The notes: a model not told the origin generated them from the sequence alone. A DNA stretch of 64,000 nt from Leucocoprinus leucothites (GCA_013368445.1 JAACJO010000009.1:1364001-1428000), one strand, 5' to 3'; shown: positions 35,050-48,330, counted from the stretch's first letter. Made by a program: numbers and translations.

Positions 35050-36324
35050 ATGGTTTCATTCAAGATCCTTGCTGGTGCTTATACGGAAGCTTTCGTTGCA
35101 ACTTACTTGTTCGATCCAGACGCAGCCTCACTCACTGTGGCGAGTCATTCTCCCACAGGAGGCAACTGTTCATGGATAACTCAACACCCTACTAACGCCA
35201 GTATCCTCTAGTAAGTTCTTAAACCATACCCTATATCATGCATGATACATAGACGCGCTTCAAGCTCTGTCAACGAGGTCTCTCCAATTGGCGCTGTGCA
35301 GTTGTTCATCATCCTCCCGGATGGATCACTGTCGGCGCCACAGGACACAGTTTCTTCTGCTGGCGATCGACCAGCATTTGTAGCGGCACTTTCTACGGGT
35401 CAAGTTGGCGTGATGAACTTTAACGGTGGAAATGGGCTGTTTATTCCTCCAACATCCGACTCTCCCCTCGATTTTGAGCGGAATGCCCCGGTCATCACCT
35501 TCCCCACCAAACCCAACACCGTCTCTCACCCACATATGATATTGCAGCACGGGAATGAAGTACTTGTTCCAGATTTAGTGAGCCCCTTGAACTCTCGTCC
35601 AGATCCTCCAGTTGCCAGGGTCATTAAATTTGAATATTTAGGGACAAGATACAATCTGGCGGCTAGCTCAAAACGGGATGAATCCTGGTTCGTTTGTAAT
35701 CCAAGGTTCTATTCCGCAGCCAGCTGGGAGTGGACCACGCCATATCGCGATATTTGGTAAATTGTTTTCTCTGGCTGCCAAAGGAACTGTTCATGAACCT
35801 GCAAAAAAAAAACAGAGGACAGGCTATTTACCTTACACGAAACTGCTTCGACTTTGACCGTACAACCCGTACCCAAAGCACCAAACGGAACCTCTACCAT
35901 CCTCTCCTCCATTTCAACTCACCCAGTCGAGAGCAATCTCCCAGGGGCCATCTTCGCAGCCGCCGAGATCTTAATTCCCAAGCCCACCAAGCGTTTCCCC
36001 ACACCTTACATATACGTATCCAACAGGAACACCGGAACAGACCTTGACCCTCGTGGAGATTCCATTGCCATTTTCGAGCTATTGGGCAAAGGGACAAAGA
36101 ACGAAAGACTTCGACTTGTGAAACAGGTGTTCACAGGGTTGGAACAAATCAGAGGGATGGAGATTGGGCCTTCGGAGAAAGGATTAGAGGAATATTTGAT
36201 TGCTGCTGGTGTTGCTGGAAGTGGGGGTGTGGTGATGTTGAAGCGAGTTGATGGGGGGAGAGATATGGAGATTGTGGTAAGGAATTTGGATATTTTGAAT
36301 CGCTCGACGTTTGTCTGGTTGTAG
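35050..36324 (+). CDS. 6-phosphogluconolactonase-like 7-bladed beta-propeller protein, paralog 1
   Basis: Four exons (35050-35210, 35265-35577, 35642-35756, 35816-36324) give 365 residues with an open frame and GT-AG introns. The start gives MVSFKILAGAYTEAFVATYL. Propeller signatures include GNCSWITQHPTNAS, VSHPHMILQHGNEVLVPDLG, GPRHIAIF and KRFPTPYIYVSNRN. The family is cytosolic and includes 6-phosphogluconolactonases and related cycloisomerases; the exact substrate cannot be read from sequence. A paralog with the same exon structure lies at 61605. tRNA-Val is upstream of both. Confidence 0.82.
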
Positions 36325-36855
36325 GTCTGGGACATCCAAGGACGGTCGGTTATTTCATATTATCCAAGATGCTTTTGTTCCACGGATAATATTTGTAATG
36401 CGAAGTAAATTCTAGGACCCTGGCATCTCTATCTACGCCACGAGAAGGCCAGTAATATCGAGGTTCTCTTTCCTAAGCAGCACGAGGGTTCGAAGAAGCG
36501 TCCAATTTGATGATCCCTGCCTTTCGCCAATTGCAGAACTATCGACAGTATGTTGGACGCTGAGAGCCCTGGAGTAATGCTTGAGGTAGGTTTGCGAGTA
36601 GAGAATAAGAAGTTAAGAATTATACAGGCCACATCACACTTAGCTACTGTTACGCGCCTCCTTCGGGAATTCAAAACACGGGCCTGCATCAAAAACTGTT
36701 GAACCCAAGTCTCTTCATGCTAGTCGTGATAACCTTCAATTATTACTTCGTTTTCATCAACGAGAAAGCACATCGACAAAAACAACTCTATTAATCTCTA
36801 GCTAGATTAAACGCAAAAAACGGGTATAACTCATAAAATCATCCCCTCACATCAT
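36325..36855. other. Convergent intergenic, nothing recognised
   Basis: Lies between the lactonase stop and the stop of the minus-strand CSC1-like gene. One 87-codon minus-strand frame here has no recognisable domain. Confidence 0.5.
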
Positions 36856-39800
36856 CTACCTCGGAAACGCACCCGGGATACTCTGCCTTTCCCTCCTTCT
36901 CTCCGGATGATGCCAATACGTCCCATACCTCGACGTCCTTACCGGACTCGTCACTCCACCAGGCGTAGCAGCCGTCGAATCCGTACTAATCAACGAAGCT
37001 ATACTCTGTTCCAATCCCCCACCCCCACCAGCACCACTCCCACCATTTGCACCATTCCCTGAATCCCCCGAATCATCAGCATGTTGATGATGGTGAGGAT
37101 GATGATGATGTTCCTCGTCACTATCCCCATCATCATCGTCATCAGCGAGGTCGAGCCAATCTTCAGCGTTATCGGGTAACATAATCACACCCGACGCATG
37201 ATCAAAACTCAATCGATGGTGTAACGTCTGCGAGGACGGCTCTCCCGCTCCCGCTGTCGTATGCCGTCTCGTCGGAGCACCAGGACGAAGATCACCCCAC
37301 GGATTCGGTACAGCCGTTGCATCCGTCGGAATCTCATTCAACCCAACTCCACTCCCCGAAGGCGGCGACGTGCCAAAATCTTGACTCCCCATCGGTCCAC
37401 CTCGAGACCGACTACGAAGAGTGCTATTATACCGTTTGCGGAGCGTCAAAACGACAGCATGTCCGTTGTTGGCTTTGGCTCCGTTGGTGTTAAAGTGTTG
37501 GGGTGGGTAATGTTATTGTGGTTGATGAGCGTTTGTCCTTTTTTAAGTGGGAGCCAGGGTTCAGGGAGGACGCCGTTGAGTGCTGGGTGGCCGTATCGTC
37601 GTTTACCGGTGCTAGAAAGGTTTTGAATGAGCGTGCCGGAGGAGGAGAGGGTGTAGACACTTACTTTAAGACACCAGTGTACCAGTTTGCCATAGGAGGT
37701 TGCGACTACCAGCAACAATCAGTGAACTCGATCTGACAAAAAGATGATTTAGGAACTCACATAATCCGTACGCTCATCCTCAGGCGCAACATAAAGCGTA
37801 TCATCATTCTGCGCATACCGCCTCCTATTCAAGTTACTTTTGTTCACTCCATCAGTAACCCACCAAAACCAAAAACACACACAAACCGCTCACCTCTGTG
37901 ACCAAGTAACAGGATGCCCAGCTCTCAACCTCATCACATCCGCCGTCTCCTCACCCCTCTGCACCTCAAACACCGAACTCAGACTAACATACTTGCTCAA
38001 CGGTTTCAATTGCTTATCAATATACCATGACCACGCCATGGTGCCGAAAAGTAATGGTACGAGAAGCGATGAGAGGACCCATGATTTGCGTAAGGTGAAG
38101 ATACCGGTCATGAAGAGAAGGAAGATGATGACGCCCCAGATGAGGCGGATGAATGTGATAGGCCAGGCCTGGCCTTGGGATTCGTAAGGTTTGTAAAAGA
38201 CTGGAGTGGAAGAAAGGTTTTAGTTAGAGGAGGCGAGGAAGCGAAGAAGAGGGGGAAGACGTACCAAAGAGGAGCTTGTATTTGTAGACGACGTATCCGA
38301 CGCCAAAGTAAATTGCGCCAAAGATGACGATGAGAGGTTGTTGTACGCTGTACAACATCGTAATCACAAACATCAATATCGCTTGAGGATACACCGCGCC
38401 ATAATTAATCATCGGTGGTGCATTCAGCTCTGCAAAGTCTTTGGAACAAACCACCATCAGCCACATAAAAAGAGTCATCGCCCCGTAGCTCGCTCACCTC
38501 TCGGCGTCCTAGTCCAAAACAACCTAAACACCGCTCTCGGAATAATCACACCCAGATTCAATAACTGCAACGGCATAATACCCAACCCCTGCAAAATAAC
38601 ATAACTCAAAAAGAACCTCCGCGCTTGACCTGCTTGTAATGCCAATGCGAGTTTTTCGGGGACTTTGGCTGGGGTGTTGGCGAGATCACGGACGAGTTGC
38701 CAGTAGGTCGTTGCAAGGAGGAAGATGAAGACAACATTGATGAGGAGGAAGAGGAAGTATCTATAGTGGAGTTTGTAAGTATGTGGGTGTGGGTATGCTT
38801 TGGGGGGACGTACTTTTTGAGGAGGGAGTATTCGACCCAGCTACGCGCTTTGTAGCCCTGTACATACGTCAAAGCTACCATAAATTCGTCAGCCATCCCA
38901 GCAAAACCTCATATTATTTCACGCTCACCTTCTAACATAAAAGGCAACAAAGCATTCAAAGTAATCATCGCAACCGAAGGCAACGAATTCTGAACAATAG
39001 CTCTAATCTTATCGTTCGCATCAATCAGCCTCCCAAGCCATGGCATGGCTTTCTTAATCTCTCTGTAACTCAATAAACTGGCGAGTCCAGTTATAGGAAT
39101 GAACCAGAAGAAGAGAAGAACACCCATGAGGAGGAGAACGATGATGTCGCGCAGGCGGATGACGGATGTTGAGGGTGTCATGTTTGCCCAGACGATGTCT
39201 CGGGGTTCTGGGGCGGCGTAGGTGGTTAGTTGGAAAGGGCTGGATGCGTGTGCTGTTTGGACTGCGATTTGCTATTAGGAATAAGGGTGGGATTAGGTGA
39301 GGCGGGGAAGGGAAGGGGAGGAGGAACGTACGGCGCTGGTCATTTTTTCGAATGTGACGAATGCGGAACCTGTAGCTTTGAATCTACCCATTCTCCGTTT
39401 CTTTTTGACGAGCTCGTCAGCTTCTTTGAATCTCTTTTCGAGATACTCTAAAGCGTCGACTTTGGGCTTGAACCAACCTGGCCGGAGGGTAGGTCGAGGT
39501 TTATGAGGGACGACGAGTTTGGTGGGTGCGCCACCTTCGACATCGGTATCGATGAGTGGCATAGCACTCGTCTCAGGATCGTATTCTTCCACTGTACTCG
39601 GATTACCGACATAATCGACCCAAGCTCTCTCCAGCTCGAGCAACCGCTTTGTTCGCAAGTCGATCAGTCCCTTCAGACTACCAACCTCGCGGCACACGGT
39701 AACACTCTCCACTGCAAGATCCATGTTTTCAAAGTACTCTGCAAGTGGGCGTTCGCCTTGGAGATGCTTTGGGAGGTCGGTTACGAGAACTGTACGTGCC

Positions 39801-40761
39801 GGAATGGAATGTACGAGTTCGAGAGAGAAGAGTTGACGAGAGCGGATGAAGCGGCGGTAGTTCTTGTAGATAAAGTGGAGAGCGAGTAAAGTGAAGAGGT
39901 AGGTAAAGGCGAGGTGGACGGAGAGGTAAGAGTCTGCATCACTGATGAGCCCGAGCCAGTCTTTACCAGGAAACGGAAACGTTGTATTGGGTTGTCCTCC
40001 TCCCGGAGTGTCGTTCACTAGTCGTCGGTTGGCATATATAGATGGACTGAGGAAGAAAGAAGGCCAGTCATCTCCGGTCGTAGGCCAGTCATCGTCGTCA
40101 CCGAGATCCAAGTCCCTATTATTCTACCCAAGAGTTCAAAATTAGGCGATGACATCAGAGGGTGATCTAACCAACCTTCCAGTTAAGCGGCATAAGAATG
40201 GTGATTGCAAATATTGAGCAAACAGAGAAGAGTTGGAATGCTGTTTTGAAGAAGTTGAGAAGCTAGATGGTCGTTAGCCGAGACTTTGGAGAAGAGAGAT
40301 GCGGGATACGAACGACGGCTGCATCGAGACCGACTATCTGAAGAACAGTAAACTCAGAGGTACGGATTGTAGGCATTATCCAGCCAAAGAAAGCCTGGTG
40401 TGCATGAGCCTCGTGTGGTGAGAACCCTGCGCCACGGTGAGTAAGAGTTCCCGAGAAGATATATACATATTGGACTTGCCTTTGAGCTTTGTCCGGGGAG
40501 CAAAGAGCAGTGGCCATCGTGTGCGACAGTATGAAAAGAGGAGAAAGGAGATGATTCCGATGGACGCGGAGATGGTGAGCTGAGCTGTGAACCACGGGCC
40601 CTCAAACTTTTCTGTTCATACCGTTAGGAGTGTGCATGTGAATTAAGTTGAGTGCACCTACGCATTGGGGGTGAGCCTGGAGGCAGATGGCTGTCATCGC
40701 CGTCACCACCGTCCTCGTCTGGGATGAGAAGGGCTCTGAGAAGGACGAGAAGGTGCTGCAT
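36856..40761 (-). CDS. CSC1/OSCA-like calcium-permeable channel (DUF221 family)
   Basis: A multi-exon gene for a large membrane protein of the CSC1/RSN1 (DUF221) family, osmosensitive cation channels. It starts at 40761 (MQHLLVLLRALLIPDEDG). Then come the first helices (AQLTISASIGIISFLLF), GWIMPTIRTSEF, ILMPLNWK, the cytosolic PHM7-type domain (PARTVLVTDLPKHL, VSLKGLIDLRTKR-like region, FVTFEKMTSA), and the seven-helix region (RDIIVLLLMGVLLFFWFIP to WSWYIDKQLKPL). The C-terminal tail is poly-His and Asp rich and ends HPERRRERQSIPGAFPR. One intron appears to use a GC donor (near 40490). At 37500-37503 a four-base same-base run lacks one base needed to join KGQTLINHNNITHP to the tail. That is either a real frameshift or a sequence error. 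Confidence 0.8.
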
Positions 40762-40906
40762 GGTACTATGTAGAGACTTGGAGAGAGCAGGAGGGCTGTC
40801 AGTAAGCGCGATGCTTGGCTGAAGCGTGTATGCCAAATAAGGAAGGCCATAAATAGCCCCAAAGTCTTTACACCTCCTTCCTCATCCTTTTACCATATTG
40901 CCCTCC
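40762..40906. promoter_or_regulatory. 145-bp divergent promoter
   Basis: The CSC1-like gene and the sphingolipid methyltransferase start head to head with only 145 bp between start codons, suggesting a shared bidirectional promoter. Confidence 0.55.
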
Positions 40907-42730
40907 ATGCCTGTCCGCGTCTCCAACCTGCCTGCTATCAAGAACGCCCCTCTTGTTGGTCTCGCAGAGGGCAATGGCACCTTCAACAACCTCCATCTCG
41001 CCGGTCTCGTCGTCACCGTTCCTTACTTGCTCAAGTATCTCTTGCCCGTCTTCAACCGAGGCGGTTTCAAGACTTACCTCTTCCTTCTCGTCGTCTCTGG
41101 TGTACCTACCATAGTTGCCTACTGGACCGTCATGAGCCATGTCGGTGGCCGTCGGAATGAAAAGGTGGTCTTGCCTGGCAGGAACATTGAAGAGTACATT
41201 ACTATCAAGGACGAGGAGCTCAAGCAGCTCTACAAGGGAAAAGACAAGATTCCCATGCAGATCTTCCACGACGCGTACTTTGACGGCAAGATTGACTTCA
41301 ACGGTTCGTGACGCGTCGAAACTTGCTACTCAACTTGAACTCACTCTATTTCCCTCAGGTGATGTCCTGGACATCATGGAGCAGCGACATGACTGGGCCA
41401 AGTTCAACTTCACTATGGAGTTGTTTAAATATGTCTTCACCGTCCTCATCCCCGTGGTTATCTCCCACTCTCAAATTCAGGATGAGGAACAGGTTCGCGA
41501 CCACTACGACCGTACGTCTTCAGCCACTTACGCGATGCGACCCTTACTTAATATCCTATTCTAGGAGGTGATGACTTTTATGGCTGGTTCTTGGGTCCAC
41601 GTATGATCTACACCTCGGGTATCATTCGCAACCCGGATGTTGAAGAGTCTCTCGAGACCCTTCAGGACAACAAGCTCGCTGTCGTCTGCAGCAAACTTGA
41701 CCTGAAGCCTGAAGACCGTCTCCTGGATATTGGTTGTGGCTGGGGCACTCTCGTTGCATACGCTGCCAAGAACTTTGAATGCGACGCGACGGGTGTTACT
41801 CTTGCAAGAAACCAAGCCAAGTTTGGAACAGACCGTATTGAAAAGAACGGCGTACGTGTACCAAATTCAAATCTAAGCTTCCACGTTGTTGACATGTGTC
41901 TTCCAGGTCCCGGCATCCCGAGCCCGTATCCTTTGTTCGGATTACCGTGATATTCCTGCTGGCACTACGTACACGAAAATTGTTAGCTTGGAAATGGCAG
42001 AGGTATGTCGTTCGACTAGACTTGTAGTTTATTTATAATCGTCCCTGAACTCGACCCTGCCTTTTTTAGCATGTTGGTGTCCGCCGTTACTCTCAATTTT
42101 TGAGCCAAGTCTATGACCTTCTCGACGATGATGGTATCTTTGTGTTCCAAGTTGCTGGTATTCGTCCCGCGTGGCAATACGAGGATCTCATTTGGTACGT
42201 TAACATGTCCTTTAAATGAATTCATCTATTAATCCCCATCCAGGGGTCTCTTTATGAACAAGTATGTCTTCCCCGGTGCCGATGCCTCTTGTTCTCTTGG
42301 CTGGGTGGTCAACAAGGTACGCTCCCTACTCCCTTCCCTTAGCATAGCCTTACCTCCTTTCCCCAACAGCTCGAAGGCGCCGGTTTCGAAGTCAAAAACA
42401 TCGATGTCCTCGGTGTCCACTACTCCGCCACCATCCACCGCTGGTACATGAACTGGGTGTCGAACAAGGAGAACGTCATCAAAGCCTATGGTGAACGGTG
42501 GTACAGGATTTGGGTCTTCTTCCTGGCATACAGCACGATCATCAGTCGTCAAGGGAGTGCCTCGGTGTTCCAGTTTACGTTGCATAAGAATTTGAATGCG
42601 TATCATCGTGTGGAGGGTGTTAAGAACCACTATTCGATTCAGGTGAAGCTTGATAAGGAGCCCGAGTGCGTTATTATTTCTTTTCTTATATTGGTTCAAG
42701 GCTGATATTGTTAATAGGCTCATTGAGTAA
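40907..42730 (+). CDS. Sphingolipid C9-methyltransferase
   Basis: Eight exons (40907-41303, 41359-41511, 41565-41851, 41907-42002, 42070-42194, 42244-42316, 42370-42665, 42718-42730) give 479 residues with all GT-AG introns and an open frame. The enzyme adds a methyl group at C9 of the sphingoid base of glucosylceramides, using S-adenosylmethionine at membranes. Two N-terminal hydrophobic helices (LHLAGLVVTVPYLL, TYLFLLVVSGVPTIVAYW) precede a cyclopropane-synthase-type methyltransferase domain. Motifs: DHYDRGDDFYGWFLGPRMIY, SAM motif I RLLDIGCGWGTL, and YTKIVSLEMAEHVG. The final exon has only 13 bp. It is the best-preserved gene of the window. Confidence 0.92.
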
Positions 42731-43629
42731 ATGATTTCCCCTCTTAAAATGTCCACAACAACGTTGTCGCTGCTTATATAGAGGATCTTGTCACGAACCG
42801 TCTGTCCCGCTCATGGGTTAAACAACATCAAAATTAATTTACTATCTACCCTTAGAGAAAACTACGTGTGGTCCATGGACATGATAGTTTAATGCTTTAT
42901 ACCCTCCACTACTTCATTTTCTTTGCCATTCGTTTGACGCAGTCTTTCGTTTCTGTTTTGCTTTTGGTGATTTGATGGATCCACATTGGATGTATTTTGT
43001 GTACTTCTGTTGTGCCATCGATGATTGAATATACCCTTCGGAAGCGATTTTTGAGGGTTGGGGGTGATTCGCTTGCTTGGTTTGAACGCAAATGTAGTGA
43101 GCCGTTCTGGATCGATACGACGGTGTATATAGCCAGTACATAATCGGGTTAAGGAATTGAGGTTATCTTATAGCCCTGTTACTACAGGATGGGGTCCGTT
43201 CTGTGAGGGACTACATCAGTGCTCAGGTGCTCGTGGACGTTACATACTCGTGTTCAACCCACAATTTGATACTTCTACAACATTTCTGAACACGGCGCCC
43301 TGCAGTGGGAGAAAGACGGGCGAGAACCACGACTACAGGCATACTTCCAGAATTAATTTTTTTTAAAAGGAAAAGGAGCCGAAAAATGTAGGGGTATACA
43401 CATAAGCATTTGCACCAACGGAACGAAAAGATAGAAAAGCAAGGATGCTAGGTGTTATCCCACAAGCAGTCATGCGCATAGAAGTTATCTGGGAGGTGTT
43501 TGTGGAAAGGAGTACGCCTCTTGTTGCACTGGTTGTTTCGCGTTGGACGCCTGCTTGGTATTGGGCAAAAGGTACATGGTCCTAAAAACGTCCATAAGAG
43601 TGGATGAGGATCACGCTGATTGAAGGCGC
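42731..43629. other. Convergent intergenic, nothing recognised
   Basis: About 900 bp between the stops of the methyltransferase and the RAD51C-like gene. Only short overlapping frames; no domain or RNA gene seen. Confidence 0.5.
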
Positions 43630-44762
43630 TCATAAAGTATAATCGTACCCTGCAACTGGACTTTCTAATGAAAGGATTACTCGATGCGAACGGCCTGGGG
43701 GTAAGTACGAGGGACCTGTCGTGTTAGATGGTATGAGCGTGTTGGGCTCATATCATCTACGTAGGACGTACCAAGTTGGGGCGTCATCATTCCCTTTGCA
43801 CCCTCGTCGAAAGTTCCACGGGAACCATCTTCTTTAAGCATTATAGTCGCCAATTGAGACGTAATGACAACCTATGCATTTCTTCAATGTCCCTCCAAAA
43901 AACCACCAGGGAAGGTAAGAAGTAACATACGGTGACATTACGAACGGCGGAAACTTGAGTAAGGATGTGTTTAACTTGTTCAAGGATACCTGATTTGAGG
44001 CGGGGGTTGGGTAAAGTTGAAAAAGGGAAGGATAGGGAGTTGAGGACGAGGAGCGAGACTTTTGGCATTGAGTCGAGTATGGTGTTGATTGAATGCAAAA
44101 AGACCATGAGCTCCGTTGCGTTTAATATTCGGGTGAAGTGTAATGAACTGAGAAGCGTCGTCGTCGTCGTCGCCGCCGTGGAACCAGCAGCAGAATGGAT
44201 AAGCTGTTTGCGAAGATCTGAGATGGACGTCATATTTTGACAATCTAGCCAGGGGAATGAATTTAGTAAAGTTGTAATAACACACATTTCGTAGAGGTTA
44301 CCGACGAAAATGGCTTTTTCACCAGCTTGGAGGACAGAGAACGTGATATCAATAGCGATAGTTTCTTTAGGACACCCAGGTGGACCAGATATCTCAAGAA
44401 TATGACCATGCACGAGTCCTCCTTTAAGCAGCTTATCAAGAGGAGGCCAACGGGTAGTAAACTTGCGTGTTGAATTAACGATCATGGCGAGACTCCGAGT
44501 CAAACTATTAGGTACACCAGGATGCTGTGTTGATGGGTTTTGTGCTTGTTGTAAAATGTCCTCTGCCTCTGCAGTGGAGATGTTCAGGTCTGTAGTTTTC
44601 GTGAATAGAGAGTTGTCTGGTGGATTGATTGCTTCATGTACCTCGGGCGATTGAAGCTGAAGGAGTGGAGAGGAGATCTTGTACGGTTTCGTATCCGTTT
44701 TTGTAGAGCGCGTCTTTTGTTGCTTTTGATAGTCTTAGCGATAATATTGGGCGTGCAGACAT
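43630..44762 (-). CDS. RAD51C-like recombination protein (RecA fold)
   Basis: RecA-fold paralog of the RAD51C type, expected in nuclear homologous recombination. The start gives MSARPILSLRLSKATKDALY, followed by an N-terminal helical domain. The core runs from RKFTTRWPPLDKLLKGGLVHG through the P-loop ISGPPGCPKET, AIFVGN and SLLVLNSLSFPF. Next exons read VVITSQLATIMLKEDGS, then GAKGMMTPQL, and finally PSYLPPGRSHRVILSL, ending at a TGA at 43630-43632. Introns are GT-AG. The P-loop has Pro and Glu where GK[ST] is usual, which may be lineage-typical. Between DLLSTP and SPEVHEAINP (around 44670-44690) the frame shifts by one base, so the gene needs checking. Confidence 0.7.
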
Positions 44763-45307
44763 CGTGTTGGTTGGAAATAAGTGGACAGAGGACGACAGAG
44801 CGTGTCAAGGGTAAGAGAGCCTGGACCACGTGCCACCTTCGGCACCATTATATCGGGGCAAATCTTTGGACCAAACGCTTGATGCCCATTGTTCATTGTC
44901 TTGGTGTAGTTGCGCGTCCGCTGGTCGCTCACTGTTGACACTGAAATATCATAGGTATGTTTGTACTCCAAACAACGGCTGGGTCAAATGAGCTGTTGTG
45001 TCATCAGCCACACCGCGACGATGATCATTGACGATGTTGCTACTCCCATTTACCAGATAGAGAGGCTCTCTGAGATGCCGAGCAGTTCCTCGGATAGTGC
45101 TATATTATACATGGGTCCCCGAGTCTTTTATACACAGACTCGTTGATGGGTCGATGATTGGTTTCTGCTGGCGGGTGCCCTTCATTTCATGAAACTGATG
45201 AACAAAGATCGCAGCACAAAATGGACTCAAACTGATCTTGATGCTGATCCTCCGACTAGCGGGTTAAAAGGTCAAAGATTGACTAGGTATCAACAGTACA
45301 CTGCACG
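44763..45307. promoter_or_regulatory. Divergent intergenic of RAD51C-like and DUF6533-like genes
   Basis: 545 bp between the two divergent starts. No specific element recognised. The arrangement is repeated at 48331-48856. Confidence 0.4.
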
Positions 45308-46938
45308 ATGTTCCCAACTTTGCTTGTATCAATACCCGGTTTCTCCCCATTTGAAGTGAGCCGAGAACTTAGCATCCGACTTCAAACTACATACGTGCGT
45401 CACTCCCTACAGAGTTTGCAAGTTTTCTGTTTTCAGGTCACGGTAACACCATCTTCCTCTGTGGCAGTATCTATCCGGTTCGTCAGTCATTGCAACCATT
45501 CAGCTCCTCGGAACTCATGGAGGTGAATCAGGTTCTTTGTTATGCATCTCGGTTTATGAGCTCTTAGCTTGCCTACCACGAGAGGTCGGTCCTGCCCCTA
45601 TTGTATCGGTTTTCATTGGAGGGTGGCACCTTAGTTCGACGACTCATCCGCTCTTACAACAATAGGTTCGAAGTATTTGGCAGGGTAAATGGGTGGCCAT
45701 CAACTTTATGTATCTTTATTGTCGATATGTACCTCTCCTCGCAATCGCTCTGGTTATCGGTGCGCACGTCGTCAAGTCGATTCGAAAGGTCCATTTACTT
45801 ACAAGCCTCTCTCGTAGGGGTAACAAATCTCGAGGTATGACTGCATTGTCCTAGGCCTGCGAATTACCAAACCTGAACAACAAATATAGGGTGCATGCGA
45901 ATACACGATGAATTTTTTCATATGTAAGATATCACTGGTATCATTCTATATCGAAATAGTGCTCATGGAGCTGATTGTCCAGGGATCACCTTCAGTAGCT
46001 CGGTAATCGCTGAAAGTGAGTGTCTAGACTTTGGTGGATTCAATGTTCGCTCCAACCAACTCCTAGTTTGCTTCATGCTCCGAGCGTATGCTTTGTGGGG
46101 CATATCACCCTTTGCTGCTATATTTCTCTTTATATTGACCCTTGTAAGCACTAACCCAAAGCTCGGAGTCTACGAGACTCATATAACTGGTAAAAGGGCA
46201 TGATCGCTGCGCTGGTAGTTATCGCGCTTAATCTACCAACGCTGAATAACGCCGGCAATGTGTTTAGCTCCCTTCATGCGACGCAAAATGTTAATACCAA
46301 CGCCACAGAAACACCATTCACGGCCGTTGTTGCTGTTTGCTTTACATCTGAAGGTTCTCTCCCCGGTTCAGTCACTGGGAGTTCAATTGTGCTCCTTTGC
46401 GTTGATGCTAGTAAGTGAGATCACTAGATCCACATATACCTTTCAGTGTGACATTCCGCGTTATCATCTTCAGTTGTTGCTCTAATGGTCATTTCGGCAA
46501 AGCAGAAAAGGTTCCGTGCGCACGGCACCAATCCTCTGCTGAAGAGGATCTACCAAGATTCAATCGTATACTTTGCTTGTAACTGCTGTGAGCCATCACG
46601 AATTTTACTAGTTGCTGTGCTTATCTGACTTCTTGTTTTTATGAAGTGGTTATGACAGGATCAATTGTTATCTCTACAAAACTCCCCACTGCATCTATTC
46701 TAGCAACCCGGTGAGTGCTGAGCGAATTTCGCTAGATTACCCCGCCCTTCTCACCAGGTCCTGCAATCGGATACCTGACAGGTTTGGTAGTGTTCTGACA
46801 AGCATCATAGTAAGCCGTATGATAATCGGGCTGAAAGAACGTGGCAACAACGCGTCCTCGTTCAGTCAAGACATCGTTCAGTCGACCTCAGTCTCAACGA
46901 TCCAGTTCGATCTTCATGATGAGACCTTAGATTATTAG
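45308..46938 (+). CDS. DUF6533-like seven-helix membrane protein, copy 1
   Basis: Recognisable exons of the agaricomycete DUF6533 family: LLCISVYELLACLPRE joined across an intron (45590s to about 45665) to VRSIWQGKWVAINFMYLYCR and YVPLLAIALVI. Later come FMLRAYALWGISPFAAIFLF, SLPGSVTGSSIVLLCVDA, QKRFRAHGTNPLLKRIYQDS, and the last exon SIIVSRMIIGLKERGNN ending at a TAG near 46938. The family is predicted to be multi-pass and membrane-bound, function unknown. N-terminal exons and the ATG at 45308 are uncertain. The paralog at 48857 aligns exon by exon. Confidence 0.6.
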
Positions 46939-47395
46939 TCAAGCCGTTAAAATCTCGGTCCACGGCATGAAATTCAGTGTAATGAACCGGTAAATGAATC
47001 ATACAACTGAGTGTTTCCCTAGGAGGTGATGGAGGATATGCTTAATTTTGCATAGGCTTAAGTGACCGATTCTGGAAAGCTGAGGAAAGCGCTTACATAC
47101 GTTGGTTTTGGAGCCTGTGCCGAGCCACTGACTCTCTATCCTGCATGTCTCTGGACGGGGCAAATGGCTTGCTCATCCAAAGTCCTACTTTGAAGTCTGA
47201 ACCACAAATCTAGGTCAAGTATAAAGCCTCTCTTTGCGGTCGATCACTCCCGCATGCCACTACTACTAATACGTTCCAAGAGAATTATTGGATGAATGCA
47301 GAAAAAATGAGGCGTAAGACTAGTCGAGGACGGCACCTTTTTGGTGTATTGTACAGAGAAGACATGGGTCAACAGTACGGATCCTAAAAGTCGAA
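46939..47395. other. Intergenic, partly duplicated
   Basis: Holds no gene. The last 90 bp and the following ~170 bp (47310-47560) are repeated at 50530-50760. Confidence 0.5.
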
Positions 47396-48330
47396 TCATA
47401 AACAAAGAAGTATCAAAGAAGAGGAACAAGGCAAATTCAGAAGCTCAATGGGGATATTTAGATGAGGCCACTGGCCAAGTGTTTGGAATGTAAGATATAT
47501 GAGACAAGAACTTACACGACGTTCAAGGATGCCTTCGTGTGTCGATGTGCTCATCCTGATAAGGCGGGGAAGGGGAAGGACAGGAAATTGAGGACGAGGA
47601 GAGACACTTTGGGCATTGGATCGGGTATAGTATTGATTAAATGTGAAAAGAACTTGAGGCCCGCCACGTTTAATAAGTATTTGAGTGGGGTGGCAGGGCC
47701 GCCCCGCCATCCCCTGTAATGAACTGAGGGGGGGTCGTGGTGGCGGCGGAACCAGCAATATCAACAGAATGGATAAGCTATTTACGAAGATGTGAGACAG
47801 ATGTCAAATTTTAGCAATCTAGTTGCCAAAGGGTTTCAGGAAGTAAATAAGGCTATAATAGTCCGCACCTTGCGTGGGGGTTACCTACGATGATCGCTTT
47901 TTTACCTGCTTGTAGGACAGGGAATGTGTTATCAGTGACAGTAATCGTCTCTTTACGGCATTCAAGTGGACCAGATATCTCGAGAACATGGCCATGCACG
48001 AGTCCTTCTTTCAGGAGCTTATCAAGAGGAGGCCAACGGGTTGTGAACTTGCGTGTTGAATAGACGATCGTGGCGAGGCTCCATGAGTCAGACCAGGCAT
48101 GCCAGAATATTGTGTTGATGGGTATTGTGCCTGTTTCAAGATGTTCTCTGTACCTGCGATGGAGATACTTAGATCGGTGGTTTCGTGAATATACAGTTGT
48201 CTGTTGGATGAGTTAGCTTGTTTTCAAGTACCTCTGGCGATTGAAGTTGAAGGAGATCTTATACTGTTTTGTGTTCATTGTTGTAGATCGCGTCTTTGGT
48301 CGGTTTTCGTGGGCTTGGCGACAGTATAGG
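47396..48330 (-). pseudogene. RAD51C-like pseudogene
   Basis: A decayed copy of the 43.6-44.7 kb gene. Minus-strand reading gives SGPLECRKETITVTDNTFPV, LQAGKKAIIVGN, then LDC, a stop and NLTSVSHLRK, and HSVDIAG. These match the P-loop and following segments of the intact copy with stops and indels. The C-terminal half is mostly unrecognisable. It stands in the same divergent position relative to a DUF6533-like gene. Confidence 0.75.

Noticed and set aside
37081..37150. CAT/ATG-rich simple repeat as a separate repeat feature
   Set aside because: It encodes the poly-His and poly-Asp tail of the CSC1-like protein.
39503..39889. 128-codon plus-strand frame inside the CSC1-like gene
   Set aside because: Antisense shadow of a well-conserved cytosolic domain.
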